Shown here piece after piece: positions 1 to 11,275 of a DNA stretch of 64,000 nucleotides. The stretch is from Wyeomyia smithii. Its lineage: Eukaryota; Arthropoda; Insecta; Diptera; Culicidae. The notes under the pieces are model-generated. The model was not told the DNA's origin. It searched no databases and saw only the letters and a list, made by a program, of their open reading frames with translations. The number at the start of each line of letters is the position of its first letter. Positions within the stretch are counted from its first letter, which is position 1. The stretch lies in contig NC_073696.1 in the NCBI RefSeq assembly GCF_029784165.1, positions 46,269,858 to 46,333,857 on the forward strand, given 5' to 3'. The position numbers and the translations under genes are program-made.

Positions 1-1756
1 GTTGTGAACAAAATGTTGTTTCGTTTTTTTTTTTTTGCAAATCATTCAATGGTACTTTTTAATGACCAAATCCATCGAGATAAATCGATCGAGAATCAAA
101 GCTATTAAATCTAGTGAGTTAACAAGTTGTTGTTCGCTGCTTGCACTGCTCCATGAGTAGCAGCCACTAATACACTCGACGTGGGAAATAAAGTGTCGGT
201 ATATAATACATATTCTAATTTCATTCTATGTCAATGTATTCGCAGAACAACTGTTGCGTTAAGCGTATCACACATTTATTGTGCGATTTCTATGCAACAT
301 TTGTGCGAAATGGGAAGACACAATGATTGTACAAGACTACAACTTTTGCGTGCATGCTGCGGTTTCTAGATATCAGCCAAAAATTGACCAATAACTGTCC
401 AAAATGACAGCCATAGACCGGAAAACATCTTCAGACGCCATTTTCTATTTTTTTTTATGGTGACTTCTGGTTTCTGAAAAGCCAGTCACTATGTGTGTAC
501 GTAACATAGTATTTTTAAAGTGAGTCGTAATAAAGAGGTAGTGAAATATAAATACCTTCGATCCCGAGCAACGCCGAAAACGTTCAAATAATATAAAAAT
601 AATTCTTGTGCAATCAATAAAATAGAAATAAAAATAACAAAACTTATTGAACTCATAAAAATTACTAACTTCTCAGAGAAATAATAACAGATGTTGATTC
701 TACCAATTTTCACACATAAATGAAAACCGAATCCCTTAGTACCATATTTTCGAGTATTTTTTTTTTTTTTTTTGTTAGAAAGTTTTACACTTATGTTCCT
801 TATAGAAAATTATCGAGAAAACCGTTAAGTTTACAATTAACAATTTTGAATTTACCATCAATGAGCAAATCTTGTACAAATTTAATTATGTAGGATCCCA
901 GAAATTTTTAATATGTATAATTAAAAATGACATGAAACCAATCGTATGTTTGCGAGTTGAAATACATCAAAGCTTATCAATTTGACCTAAGAGATACTGG
1001 TCTATTTTTATTTAATCCTTATTCAAACACAAACTATGTAAACAAGTGTTTAAACTGTGAAACATTACAAATTTAGAAATTTATTTTCTCTTATTTTTTA
1101 ATGAACTTTTCAATTGTAAAAGTTTCTCTCAAGAAAATGCATTATTTCAAATGATTTAAGCTCCAGTTAGTATGAGATTTTTTCCCATATGTCATATTAT
1201 AAAGAAGTAGTTCTATGCAAAAAGTTTTTGGTTCAGGCCCGGGTAAAATGGCAATTTTTGCATTTACCCGGGTTTCCTCAATCCAAAGAATTTTCCGATG
1301 GTCCTAATACAGCTCAAATGTTCCAGAAAGGTCGACAATGGGCATATGTTGCCTGTAAAACAATTCCTACTATGATTTATGTTCGTTTTATAAGGGTTGT
1401 TTAAGTATATTTGTATGAGAAATCCTCTCTAAAACTTTAAAAGGGCTTAACTCAAAAATTAGTCCAACGATGATTTTCAAATTTGGTTCAGAAGTGCAGT
1501 GCAGTGATACAAACCAACTGACATTAACAGTTTTGATGGCGTATTTTATTTTATAATAACGGTATTTGGAACACCGTGCTATGGAAATGGTATCATAGAT
1601 TACGTCCTCGGTTTTTTGTAGCATCGTGTAACAATTTCATGATATCCAATTAGCAATAGGGAAATTATTAACAAGGATTATTTTGTAACGTTATACCATG
1701 CAATCAGACTTTCTATTGACAATCTACAATAGAACGTAAGGATACGACAAAACAAG
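1..1756. other. AT-rich intergenic stretch, no gene seen
   Basis: AT-rich sequence with homopolymer T runs near 24-36 and 758-772. Open frames are short (60-80 codons), lack motifs and overlap on both strands, so I call none. The only recognisable piece is one unit of a dispersed repeat near 400-485. Confidence 0.6.
400..485. repeat. Single degenerate unit of a dispersed 'gacttctggtttctga' repeat
   Basis: The stretch ATGGTGACTTCTGGTTTCTG near 458 recurs at about 31467 and, diverged, near 61835. In all three it follows a phrase close to 'agacgccatttt' or 'gccattttta'. It is a member of a dispersed, locally tandem repeat family without coding signal. Confidence 0.6.
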
Positions 1757-4740
1757 TCAAAATGTAATGACCATCATCGTCTTAAGTGTTTCTCGGAAAT
1801 AACAGTCCATTGGTAAATACTTGCATATCACCGGCTCCGCCTCGGCTATCACGGGAGGCAAACGCCCACAACGAACCGCACCAAAAGTACAAGCCCACAA
1901 CTCGCCCCCTACTCGTATCACTCGAAGTTTATTTACGCCCATGCTTCGTCCGCTGAAAAGTTACGCGAAACAAACATGCAATGCATTTATTTAATTGGTT
2001 TTATGATTCGACTCGACTTAGCAATTAATCTTCGAGAGCACTTTACTGGAAAACCGTCGAATGTAGAACGGATCCGTAGTTATTTGCGCCGGAGGTGTAC
2101 TTTAGTAGAAATTACTAAAGTTGTTTGTGTGGTTCTTCGGTTTACCCTCGATATTCATATCATGAACAGCAAACCAATATTAATTTGAGCTTCGATGAAT
2201 TGCAATCGTTATTACTCACCGACGAAATAAACAGTAGGTCTCTTCTAGAACATATCGTTATACCTATCCGGTTATAGGCAGGGCAATGAAAACTGTTTGA
2301 AACTCGAAGACATCAAATTTATTACACACTGACAGGGCGACTCCATTCAAACATCACCCCCCGGAAAGCTGATCGTTCTCCGGATTTAAGCCCGGCCAGC
2401 AAACATTGACTTTGAATAAGTGTCGGAACAGAACAAAAGCCTTCCTCTCCGGAGGTCGAGGCGAAAACCGATACGACCAATCGAAATCGTCACTGGCACA
2501 CAATTGCTTCATTACAGGTTTCGGTTTCATTGTGCTACACTCGAGTGGTAATGTAGATTAACTGCTGACAGCGTGTCAACGGAGGAACGTTGGCAGATGG
2601 GAATAAACACGCGATGCCCTGCCCGGGTAGGCTGGGCAACAATTGTGTAGTTTGCAATGTTCAGTGATGAAATGCCCGACTGACTGGCCAGTCTTTGCCA
2701 AGACTCTGCTGAGTTATCATGTTTCAATCTTCATCCTATCGGATGGGCACTCTGTCGAATAAGTTTTCTGTATAGCTGGATGTTTTCTAGCAATCAATAT
2801 CAATAACAACTATACAGCATCGCGAAGCAGATCCGTAAGCAAGAAATAACTGATTCAAGTGCAATTATACTCAAAAAAAATACCAGAACTTTCCATAGTA
2901 CCGTCGTTCATTTTATCATCGTGCTAATTTTTTTCGTTCCACATTTATTTACACGGAATTTTCTTCAGCTCACAGCATTTTGTTGCCGCTATTTTATTCG
3001 CCTCTTATCACCAGCAGTCCCATTTTCAAGGGTACATCTTCATAGGGAGACGCAATAAATTTCCAGTGCTTCTTTAACCGGAAAGATATCTCGTTTCAAT
3101 GCTAATTTAATACTTGAGCGAATACAAATAACGATAGGATTGTATTCAATTTGCCGCTGTACAAATGGTGTAGATAATTTTCCACACTGATTCCACTCCA
3201 CACTGAGCAGCAGTGCATGGTGCTGTGTTGGCCTTCGAAATTTTACCATTTTCTGCTGGAGGATGTTTGTAATTTAGTTTGCGCTAGAGTGATGCAGTTT
3301 GCTTTATAAAAATATAATGAAAAAAAAGTTTTTTTTTCTTTAGATGTTACATCCGTACCAGCGTGTCACAGGCATTTTCCTTCCGAAGTTATGAAAATGA
3401 TATGATTTTATTGAATGCAGGCATTTTATTGAATTTCAGGCAATTGTCAAAATCAGTTTAATTTGGCTGCTACTCGTTACATGCCCGAAATATTGCACTC
3501 GATAGGCTGTGGTTCGCATCGTTTATGTTTCCTATTAAGTGTATTTCGCTCGGAAGCCTTCCATACCTAATAACGAAATAACGCATCAACCATCGCCGCT
3601 TTCAGGGTATCGTAATCATCCAGAGCAGCTCTGGCATTACCACGCCGAACTACCTGAACCATTTGGGAATCCATCTACTAACGAGAATATGAACGCTAAT
3701 GGCACAGCACTCGGTAAATGTGAATCATTGCCGTTCGGCTGCAAATGTAACGGTAGGTACAGGCGAAGACATCCGGTGATGGCCTCATATGATCGAAATC
3801 GGATTTTGGTTACCCGCCGGAGGCATGCACCAGGCCAGGAGAGGGGGAAACTTTGCACATATCTCTCGAATACAAACAGTACAGACAAAAGTTCAACAGT
3901 CCTATGAAAACGTGGTGAGGTATCATATGTTCCAATAAGCATACCCAGTATGGGTCAGTGGTTTTGACTTTCAGTCTGTTACCGTTCTCCTTGTCGCAAG
4001 GTGGAATTATTCCCGCGTCTATCTAATACCTGGCCTAGCAGAGAGCCCATCGTATTCCGTCCCGAAGTTCACAAACACAACTTCGGGAAGCCTGGTTGTT
4101 GTTTTCGCAAAATGCTAATTCAGCCAATTCCGGTTTCGGTCCACCTTCTGCGCCTGGCTGGAAAACAACAATAACCGTTAAATTTTATTATGAGCTCTAT
4201 TCATGGTTATCAGCCGCCGTACGCACAGTCAGTGCTGCTGTGGCGTGGAAGTCTTCCGGGCCGGGTGGCAAAGTCATCAGAAACTAGGAAGGTTTGCGAA
4301 GAGCGATATTACCGGAACGTGCTAGCCCCGGCCAAGGTCTCCACGTGGAATGTCCAATGGAATGGTCGATTTTATGGTGGGCAGATTTTGAATAATTCAA
4401 TGTCGACTAGAAACCGAATCGAAGGCAAATGTATGATTTGATTGAGTCATTCTGTTGATCATAAAAATTTGGTATACAGCAGCTCTCACGTTGAATAGTT
4501 TATCATGCTGGTTGGTTCATTTTTTTTTTCGAAAATAAAGATTAAGTGCCATTCGAAATATCTGTTTGAAATGAGATTAGTGTACCGCTATCTAAACCTA
4601 GATGACATCGGCCCGTATTGTGATTTTCGGTCCTCGCTCACTGAAAGATTTGAACAAGATGTGTCTCTATACAATCGTTTTAACTGTAAATCTATCCAAA
4701 CAAATCTTTACTTAGATTAATCATTATTTTGACACAACTT
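1757..4740. other. Intergenic DNA with GC-richer blocks
   Basis: GC rises at about 1820-1950, 2330-2720, 3540-3900 and 4000-4400. The longest open frame (3539-3907, plus) starts at GTG, overlaps a 101-codon frame on the other strand and shows no domain. A 10 bp inverted repeat TCCCGAAGTT/AACTTCGGGA lies near 4060-4090. The GC-rich blocks could be regulatory DNA or exons of a gene lying mostly outside the window; nothing here decides it. Confidence 0.4.
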
Positions 4741-4742
4741 GT

Positions 4743-4768
4743 CAGTGTCGTTTCGTGAAACGACACTG
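4743..4768. repeat. Perfect 12 bp-arm hairpin
   Basis: CAGTGTCGTTTC, a 2 nt loop, then GAAACGACACTG. It sits about 75 bp left of the Tc1-like element at 4844. Function unknown. Confidence 0.7.
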
Positions 4769-4770
4769 TC

Positions 4771-4842
4771 TTTATTTGTTTTCTTCACATATCATTTATT
4801 TGACACGGCACAAATACAATTTAATGTTTAACGGCCCCAGTT
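4771..4842. repeat. Dispersed repeat fragment ('catttatttgacacgg')
   Basis: The phrase CATTTATTTGACACGGCACA near 4790-4812 recurs diverged at about 27911-27935 (catttatttgatacggaaca). No coding signal. It abuts the TA-flanked element at 4844. Confidence 0.5.
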
Positions 4843-5770
4843 ACAGTGCCTCCACAATCATGGGTCAGTTACAATTATGGGTCACTTTTACGCAAATACG
4901 TCTATTCTCACGAAACAATTATCATTGGCAGTGTTTTTTTATAACTCAATTGTAACGCTATTCATACCATAGAAATGATTTAATGTTGAAAATGTTACTA
5001 AAAACAATAATTCTGCTCGGTGCAATAAGTGATGTGACTCATAATTGTAGTAACTTAGGCGTAGCCAGAGGGGGGCAGGGGGGGCGTCCCCCCCCCTCTC
5101 AATGTTGACATTGGTGTAGAATTTTGTTTTCAATAACTCTAATAGCACAAAACGACATCTTTAGCCCATAGAAACATCTGTGTAAAGTATCAGCCAGATC
5201 AAAAATAATTGATTGAAATGCTTGCGCTATGTTGCGTGGAATTGCACAGGTTTTTCAGTTGATCCACCAAGGATATTGCAGCGACAAAAGTGCCGGGCAA
5301 ATCCGCATGCATAAACTAGCTTGGAGTATTGGAACCGAGCTGTGATAATTCCTTACCTTGATTCTCTTGTAACCTCACTGGAAACACGGTTCGATGAAGA
5401 TAGTGCACCTGCCTACGCGTTGTCCTTGCTGCCTACGCATTTCGTTGGAAGAGTCCAAGCGCAAAACCGAAAATTTCGTAATTTTTTATGAAGTTGACGA
5501 TTTTGTTGAAGAAGTGGAAGTTTGATATTAACATTGCAGCAGTATGAGAGCAGACCGTAAGAACTTGTAAAAGTTGGATCTTATAGACCTGCTAGCTAAA
5601 GCCCGTTCTTTCTTCCCTGCGACTGAGAAAGCAGTTAAAATTCCACTTGCTCTACCATGGAAACATGCACGATTGAACGCTCGTTCAGCACAACAATATT
5701 TGAACAGCGGTTGAGTGCTCTCTGCTTGCTGAGTGTTCATCGGCAGATGGTCAACAACAATCGTGAAAAG

Positions 5771-6080
5771 TCACATGAACCGCTTCCGGAACGTTTGACG
5801 TTTGATACCCGAAGACTGTACCTTCGCCGCATCATTCAGCTGGCCTGCATCGTTCTCGAAGAAGTCCTGGTAGCGGTTAAACAACAACATCCAAACGTAA
5901 CTCCGTTTTCTTCGTCGAAGACAAACTCGATGATGTTCGAAGAGAGGGACTCCAAAATCTGCTCCGAGGTTCGATACTGACGCTGCTGCTGGACCGCTAT
6001 CCGCTGTAAAATTAGGGCCATCTTGTGAATCATATCTCGAATTCCCGGTTGCGGCTGCTGATCAACTCTATCTTCTGCCA
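5771..6080 (-). pseudogene. Decayed LTR-retrotransposon gag N-terminus
   Basis: The minus strand reads a Gln-rich N-terminus (about 45 residues), then FVFDEENGVTF. After a frame change comes NRYQDFF and further acidic sequence to a stop at 5771-5773. The order 'F..DEENGVTF ... W..RYQD.F' is a conserved start of gag in Ty3/Gypsy elements of arthropods (family knowledge recalled, not searched). One indel breaks the frame right after GVTF. No zinc knuckle, protease or RT follows, so only the gag start remains. It lies inside the GGCGTAGCC-ended element. Confidence 0.6.
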
Positions 6081-6278
6081 TGTTCGTGGATTCTTGAGAT
6101 CCTCGTCGCCAAAATAATATGTCCAAAGGTTAAAATGAACTTAAAAGTTTTTAATAAAGAACATCTATTTATATTCAAGTTGGACAAAGAATAATCAAAT
6201 TTTCAACTCTGATGTCAAGGACAACTTTTCACTGGTTGCCTTGATGTAACAATCACTTTATTTCTATTTTTCAAAACA

Positions 6279-6450
6279 CACTAAAGTCGCTTTTTACGCG
6301 GGGGATACGTGCCGCGTAAAAAAACGCGTTAATTCCGGAATCCGCGTAAAAATGGCGTAAATTTCGGAATCCGCGTAAAAAAACCGCGTAAATTCCGGGA
6401 TCCACGTAAAAAAAGCCGCGTAAAAACCCGTGTGAAAAGCGACCTTAGTG
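6279..6450. mobile_element. 172 bp MITE with CACTAAAGTCGC ends
   Basis: CACTAAAGTCGCTTTTTACG at the left matches the reverse complement of the right end, CACTAAGGTCGCTTTTCACA. The interior repeats 'ccgcgtaaattccggaatcc' several times. A related but diverged sequence occurs near 60530-60610, so this is a dispersed family. Confidence 0.75.
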
Positions 6451-6937
6451 TACCATTTTTTTACTTCTGAAATTTTGAAGAGCTTGCCCCCCCGCCCCCC
6501 CCCCCCTATTTGAAATTCTGGCTACGCCCATGTGTATTAATGTCACGTTTTGCGGTGCACGATTGTGGGTGAGTCTATATTATGGCTATTTTTATTACTT
6601 TTGCATGAAAATACATCACGACCTAATAAAATAACTTATTATCAAGCTTTTACAACAATAAAATAACTTTTTTGATGGATTTCGATGGTTTTATAAGCTA
6701 AATGATCTTGAAGGCCAACAGTGGCCCATAATTGTGTCTTTTGTTAAGCAAGTACTATTTTTCTTCTTACGCGATTTACACACATCAGCTGCAGTGAAAC
6801 TAATTGTCGATCGAAAGTATACATCAGAACACAGAAATAGATAGTAAAACATTCGTAGTTGATAACTTTTCCGATTTTATATTCATTTTTCAACATTTAG
6901 GCAACACGTTGACTGACCCATAACTGTAGAGGGACTG

Positions 6938-7766
6938 TATATCTGATGACTTAATAACTAAAAGCAAATTTTTTACCCTCGCTACCGACATAATATTACT
7001 CTTGACCGTCGCTTTCGATTGAAAAACACTTGTTTCGTTTTCGAGCACTTGGCTCTTTTGACTCGCATCACACGAAAAGTGCTCGAATTAGCATTCATTT
7101 TGAAAGGCTCGAAAACACAGGGATGGCAAGCCCCTGTCAGCCACATGTAACGTTACCAACATCGCTAGCACCGGCCCCCGTTTTATTCTTATCTCTTGTT
7201 TAATACAGATTGTTTATATCATCTGAAAAACCTGCGTTTTGTAAGCAAAACGTGATTTTGATTGAAAATTGTACATCGTTGTCTTTCAGTTTCAAATCAA
7301 AACTGCACGAAATCTGCTCGACGTACTTTAAATGACAGATCGCCCATGTACCAACTGTCATTTAACAGATTACGAACGATTTTTTATCTTTATTTAAAAT
7401 CAAAGGACAATAATTGAAAGCGAAGGTAAACTGCATCAGATGTGTAGATTCTTCTGCAAAATGCAGATTTTTAGAGTCTGTGTATAATTTTTAATAATTT
7501 GCAAATATTTGTAGGCATTTGCAGATTTGTTCCCGATTCTCTTTGTAGGGTAAAAGACCAACAATGAAACTACTTGAATGTTGCTGATTGATTTGACTGT
7601 TAAGCTTGTTTAAATAGACTAGTGCTTATGGGTACGTACAAAATGCTTTCAAATGCCAAAAATAGTTATGCGAACACGTGAGAGTTTGTCCGGCCTAATA
7701 ATCACATTTGCAGCCCACATGGAACTCTATTTTCGGCGTACATCTGATTGATTGTTCGCCTACATA
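6938..7766. other. AT-rich noncoding stretch
   Basis: Sequence between two TA-flanked elements. I see no gene, motif or clear repeat. Confidence 0.5.
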
Positions 7767-8159
7767 TGAGCCGTTGAGAGCAAAAGTGGTACATGTGCCA
7801 TTAAGTAAATTTTTCAGGAGACGCAATAAACGAAAACACTGAAATAGTAAATTATTTTCAACAATTCAATTCAAAAGACGGTACATGAAAGCATAACGAG
7901 TTCTGGTTGAGAAACTTACACAAACTTCAATGGGAAAACATGTACCACTTTTGTTCTATGGGAAAAATAATGACAACCAGAAAACGTTGAGAGCAAAAGT
8001 GGTGCATGTTCAGTCGAAGCATGAAGGATGCATTATGGCGCGCTAATCTTAAAACATAGAAGAACATTCATGTCTTCAGCAGAGTTGTTCAAGTGATTGA
8101 GTACTATAGAATGATGATCTATTTGTTAAGGAATTCTGTCACTTTGTGGCGCTAGTGTA

Positions 8160-9090
8160 GGAGAAAGTAGGTAAAGACGGACACTGCGGGTAAGATGGAT
8201 ACTTTTAATATTTCACAAACTAGAATGTATTATGATAGTTAAGTGATGCGAATACCTTCTTTATAGTGTGTTAATGCTTTTGAGTTGCATCATCGGTTTT
8301 CAGCAAGCAAACTGTCAAATTTGTAAGTAAAACAAAGAATATTTTCGTGAACGCGCTATTTGATGTAATTTTTATTCCACGAAAAATGGTGAAAGAATCG
8401 TGAAACTTACGTGTTTTCATTTGTTCACAATAGTAAAGTGATTAATTAGCCTTTCCTCGGTTTTCTAGTGAAAATCCAGCAAATTTTCGATGTTCCGATG
8501 AAGCGCTACGATCGTTTGAAAAATTTACAACCAGGTCGGGCAAGACGGACACACTAAGGTAGGAAAAGATGGACACACGGATTTTCCAAGAATTTTCACA
8601 TGTAGCATCTGTTGTGTACTACAGATGTTCACAAAGTACACCCGCGAGTGAAACCAGCAGTTAGAACAGGCCATATAGACGGAGAATTTTCGCCTTTATC
8701 GAAACCCATCCTCTCACACTGTTCACGTGATGTATAGATGGACTCTAATAACGTAGAGTAATGTATGGCCATCACTTAACACATAAATCAAAAGAATACT
8801 TAACGTACTACATCTTTTTTGTGAGTGTCCACTTTTACCTTCGTATAGTGTCCATCTTACCCACCCCAAGTGTCCGTCTTTCCCAACCATGTCAAAAAAC
8901 AGCAATTTGTAGTCTTTTTTTTGTAGACCCAGAACACATGAAACTTGGAGGAAGTTCACTAATACCAAAAATGATTATGAAAACAAATGACCTTAAGTCT
9001 CAATTTGTATGACTACTGCGATCTAAATAGCAATACCTAAGTAATTATTTAGATTAAACCTTAGGGTGTCCGTCTTTACCTACTTTCCCC
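8160..9090. mobile_element. Nested 931 bp TA-flanked element, ends GGGGAAAGTAGGTAAAGACG
   Basis: Left end GGAGAAAGTAGGTAAAGACG after TA (8158-8159); reverse-complemented right end GGGGAAAGTAGGTAAAGACG before TA (9091-9092). Inside, variants of 'gtaggaaaagatggacac' and 'gtccatcttacc' repeat in both orientations. The partial paralogue at 13105-13646 has an uninterrupted 'gtgtatatg' at this point, which works as an empty site and supports a real insertion with TA duplication. Confidence 0.85.
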
Positions 9091-9517
9091 TATATGTAAC
9101 AGAAAACATTTTAAATAATCTAGATCGACTGGGGCCAATTCAAAGGAAAATACCCTGGTATCTTTAGAATTACTATTTGGTCGATAATAACTACACGATG
9201 GAGCCAGGTCCAACTTTCGGTAGACTACCGGTTGCCCTCCGGATTCAGAAATACCGTAGAAGAGGAAAACTGAAAATTATTTTGGCTATAACTCTGGTAT
9301 AAGTTATCAGATGACGGCTTTTCTTTGATATTATGGTATATTTTTGCATGTGATAGTTTCGAAAAAAAACACGGAAAATACTAGAACCTGTTCATTAAAG
9401 CAGACAGTGTATGTAGTTATAGGAGCGACAAATAAGTAAACTGAAAATATGTGGCCTGCCTAAAGCCAAACCTGGATCCAGATACACCGTATCCAGATGG
9501 GACTAGGACCTGCTTTT

Positions 9518-9960
9518 CAAAATTAATCTCGTTTACGGTAACTCCGGATCTTTCGGAAGGCTATCTGATGGTAAATTTGAGTAACATTCTGTCATGAGAT
9601 CATTTTTTTTCGTCTGTGAATGGCTTAGAAAAAAGTGTGGCTGTTCTTAAAAATTAATCTCTTTTATGGTAGTACCGGTGGTTCACGTGATGGCCATCTT
9701 GGAGCATATTTCGTTAAAAGATCTTTTTCCTTCTAGAATTGGTCTCGAAAAAAAACAGGAAGCTTTAGGAACACTTTTTAAAATTTACATTTTACGCTAG
9801 TTCCGGATCTTTCGTTGAAATCATTTCGTTTCTAGTCAATCCCGCAGAAGCAGTTTCGAAAAAAATAGGAAGCTCTAGAATCGCTTTAAAAAATTGACCT
9901 CAATTACGGTATTTCTGGATCTTCCGGCTATCGGTGGCCTGCCTAAAGCCAAACCTGGAT
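9518..9960. repeat. Degenerate tandem repeat, period about 130 bp
   Basis: Units begin 'aaaattaatctcgtttacgg' (about 9518), 'aaaattaatctcttttatgg' (9648), 'aaatttacattttacgc' (9779) and 'aaaattgacctcaattacgg' (9891). Each is followed by an 'ccggatctttcgg' type phrase and then 'tcgaaaaaa' and 'ggaag' phrases. The phrase 'tggcctgcctaaagccaaac' flanks both sides (about 9450 and 9932). Confidence 0.65.
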
Positions 9961-10728
9961 TTAGTGTGTAAATATATATCTATATCAAAGACCTGAGAGA
10001 GTTATCTTTTAAATTGGCCACAGCATACGAGTTGATACTGAAATAAATGAAACTCTTTCTGTTACAAAATAGTCACGGGTACACTAGCGCCATGTAGTGA
10101 AAAAATGCCAAAACAGACAGATCTTCATCTGAAAGTACTCAATCACTTGACCAACTTTGCTGAAGACATGATTGTTTTATATCCTAAGATTCCCGACTTA
10201 AAATTCATTTAACATGCACAGACTGGACATGTACCACTTTTGCTCTCAACGAAATGGTGATTATGTTAATTACCAAAAATTGTTCTGGCTATAACTTTAG
10301 GTCATCAGATGTCGGTTTTTCTTGTATATTCTAGTACGTTATTGCGTTCTGCATCAATTTATGCAGAAAACCCAAAAAGTGTAAAAATGGCACATGTACC
10401 ACTTTTGCTCTCAACGGCTCGTATGTGTATGTAATACTGCAACACTCTCAGCACGACTGTTTAAGCACTGTATTTCATTAATGCAAAGTTGTCTTAAGCG
10501 CTGTTCCCACTGCTTCCGTGCCGGGACCGGGCCGTGTCTGTACCGAGTGTCGTCCGTGCTTGTTTAAGATTAATTGCATGCCGTGCCGACGATATTTTTT
10601 GTTGCCCGGAAAGTGCACGGAGGGCACTCGGGTAGATGCGTGTATGTTGTAGTGACACATTTCATGCGGAGTGCGCTGCGGTATGAAAAAAAGTCGAAGA
10701 CGTTCTTTCACATACACACATCAACATC

Positions 10729-10741
10729 AGCCAAAGCACGG
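10729..10741. repeat. 13 bp target-site duplication of the Jockey insertion
   Basis: AGCCAAAGCACGG here is repeated exactly at 11185-11197, directly after the oligo-A tail. It defines the retrotransposon insertion at both ends. Confidence 0.9.
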
Positions 10742-11184
10742 ACTGTTCAACGAGAAAGAAAACGCTCCAAAGGATTCAGAATAAAATTCTGAAAAAGATT
10801 TTGAAGCGTCCTCCTTGGTTTGGTACACTCGAATTACATAGACTTACTGGTGTTGAACCATAAGAAGCTATGCCAAATAAAATTATTAACAATTTTTGAC
10901 AAAAATCGTTGCAATCCTCAATTACTACGATGAGTTCTCTTTATAGCCAATAAGTTAGCAGTTAAGTTAGTTGTAAGTTTACTTCCCCTTTTCTGACAAG
11001 TAGGTTTAAATCTCTACGAATGATAAGTCCTAATTGCGAAAGCAAACAAATCCTAACAATTAAAATTACAAATTTCTAACAGTGTTGAGAAGTCACCATT
11101 TGTGATTGGACACACATTCTCATTATTCACTAATATTTATCATAAATACTAAAGCTACTAACAAATCCCCCCTTTAAAAAAAAA
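10742..11184 (+). mobile_element. 5'-truncated Jockey-type LINE (RT C-terminus and 3' end)
   Basis: The plus strand encodes a decayed RT C-terminus around IQNKILKKILKRPPWFGTLE, then a 3' UTR ending in a short poly-A (about 11176-11185). It matches the 3' part of the minus-strand copy at 53892-54330 almost throughout. Exact 13 bp duplications flank it. The severe 5' truncation is typical of target-primed reverse transcription. One in-frame stop ('gaaccataagaag') where the other copy has Leu shows this copy is dead. Confidence 0.9.
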
Positions 11185-11275
11185 AGCCAAAGCACGGCGC
11201 AGACACGGAGCAGTGTGAATGCATAAAAATCCCGGAGAGAACACGGACATGGCCCGGACCCGACCCGGAGGCACT

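Larger units (their letters stand above)
5057..6529. mobile_element. Nested inverted-repeat element with GGCGTAGCCAGA ends and poly-G/C tracts
   Basis: GGCGTAGCCAGA at 5058 is answered by TCTGGCTACGCC ending at 6528. G-rich (about 5070-5086) and C-rich (about 6486-6508) tracts lie just inside. Ends of the type (CAGT)GGCGTAGCCAG are known to me from hAT-related elements of the DUF4371/Zaphod kind, so I lean to hAT-like. I see no convincing 8 bp target duplication, so the superfamily is uncertain. It carries an LTR-retrotransposon gag remnant and a small MITE. Confidence 0.65.
4844..6937. mobile_element. Tc1/mariner-like non-autonomous element with nested insertions
   Basis: Left end CAGTGCCTCCACAATCATGG and right end (reverse complement) CAGTCCCTCTACAGTTATGG are imperfect terminal inverted repeats of about 28 bp. 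TA lies on both sides (4842-4843 and 6938-6939), the target duplication of IS630-Tc1-mariner elements. No transposase is visible. Variants of 'acccataattgt' recur beneath both ends (about 4870, 5035, 6562, 6725, 6918), as subterminal transposase-binding repeats often do. A second inverted-repeat element fills most of the interior. Confidence 0.75.
7767..10421. mobile_element. 2.65 kb TA-flanked element, ends TGAGCCGTTGAGAGCAAAAG
   Basis: The left end TGAGCCGTTGAGAGCAAAAG follows TA at 7765-7766. The reverse complement of the right end, CGAGCCGTTGAGAGCAAAAG, is bordered by TA at 10422-10423; the match runs on for about 37 bp. Inner copies of the end motif occur near 7986 and 10245, and the subterminal DNA is also inverted: 'cgctagtg' at 8150 and 'cactagcgcc' near 10083 lie in matching contexts. 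No transposase frame was found, so it looks non-autonomous. A second element (8160-9090) interrupts it and an internal 130 bp tandem repeat lies at 9518-9960. A partial copy in inverted orientation is at 13105-13646. Confidence 0.8.
10494..11275. mobile_element. Inverted-repeat MITE-like sequence with Jockey insertion
   Basis: GC-rich phrases at the left (10510-10560, 'ccgtgccgggaccgggcc') resemble the reverse complement of the right side (11220-11275, 'ctccgggtcgggtccgggcc'). Identity by eye is moderate. The Jockey fragment at 10742-11184 sits in its interior with its own target duplication, so this sequence is older than that insertion. Confidence 0.5.

Noticed and set aside
3539..3942. 122-codon plus and 101-codon minus frames
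   Set aside because: They overlap on opposite strands, start at GTG on plus, have no motif and lie in GC-richer DNA where stops are rare.
5528..5740. 70-codon minus frame read as more gag
   Set aside because: It lies downstream of the gag stop, shows no gag, zinc-knuckle or protease motif, and a plus frame overlaps it.
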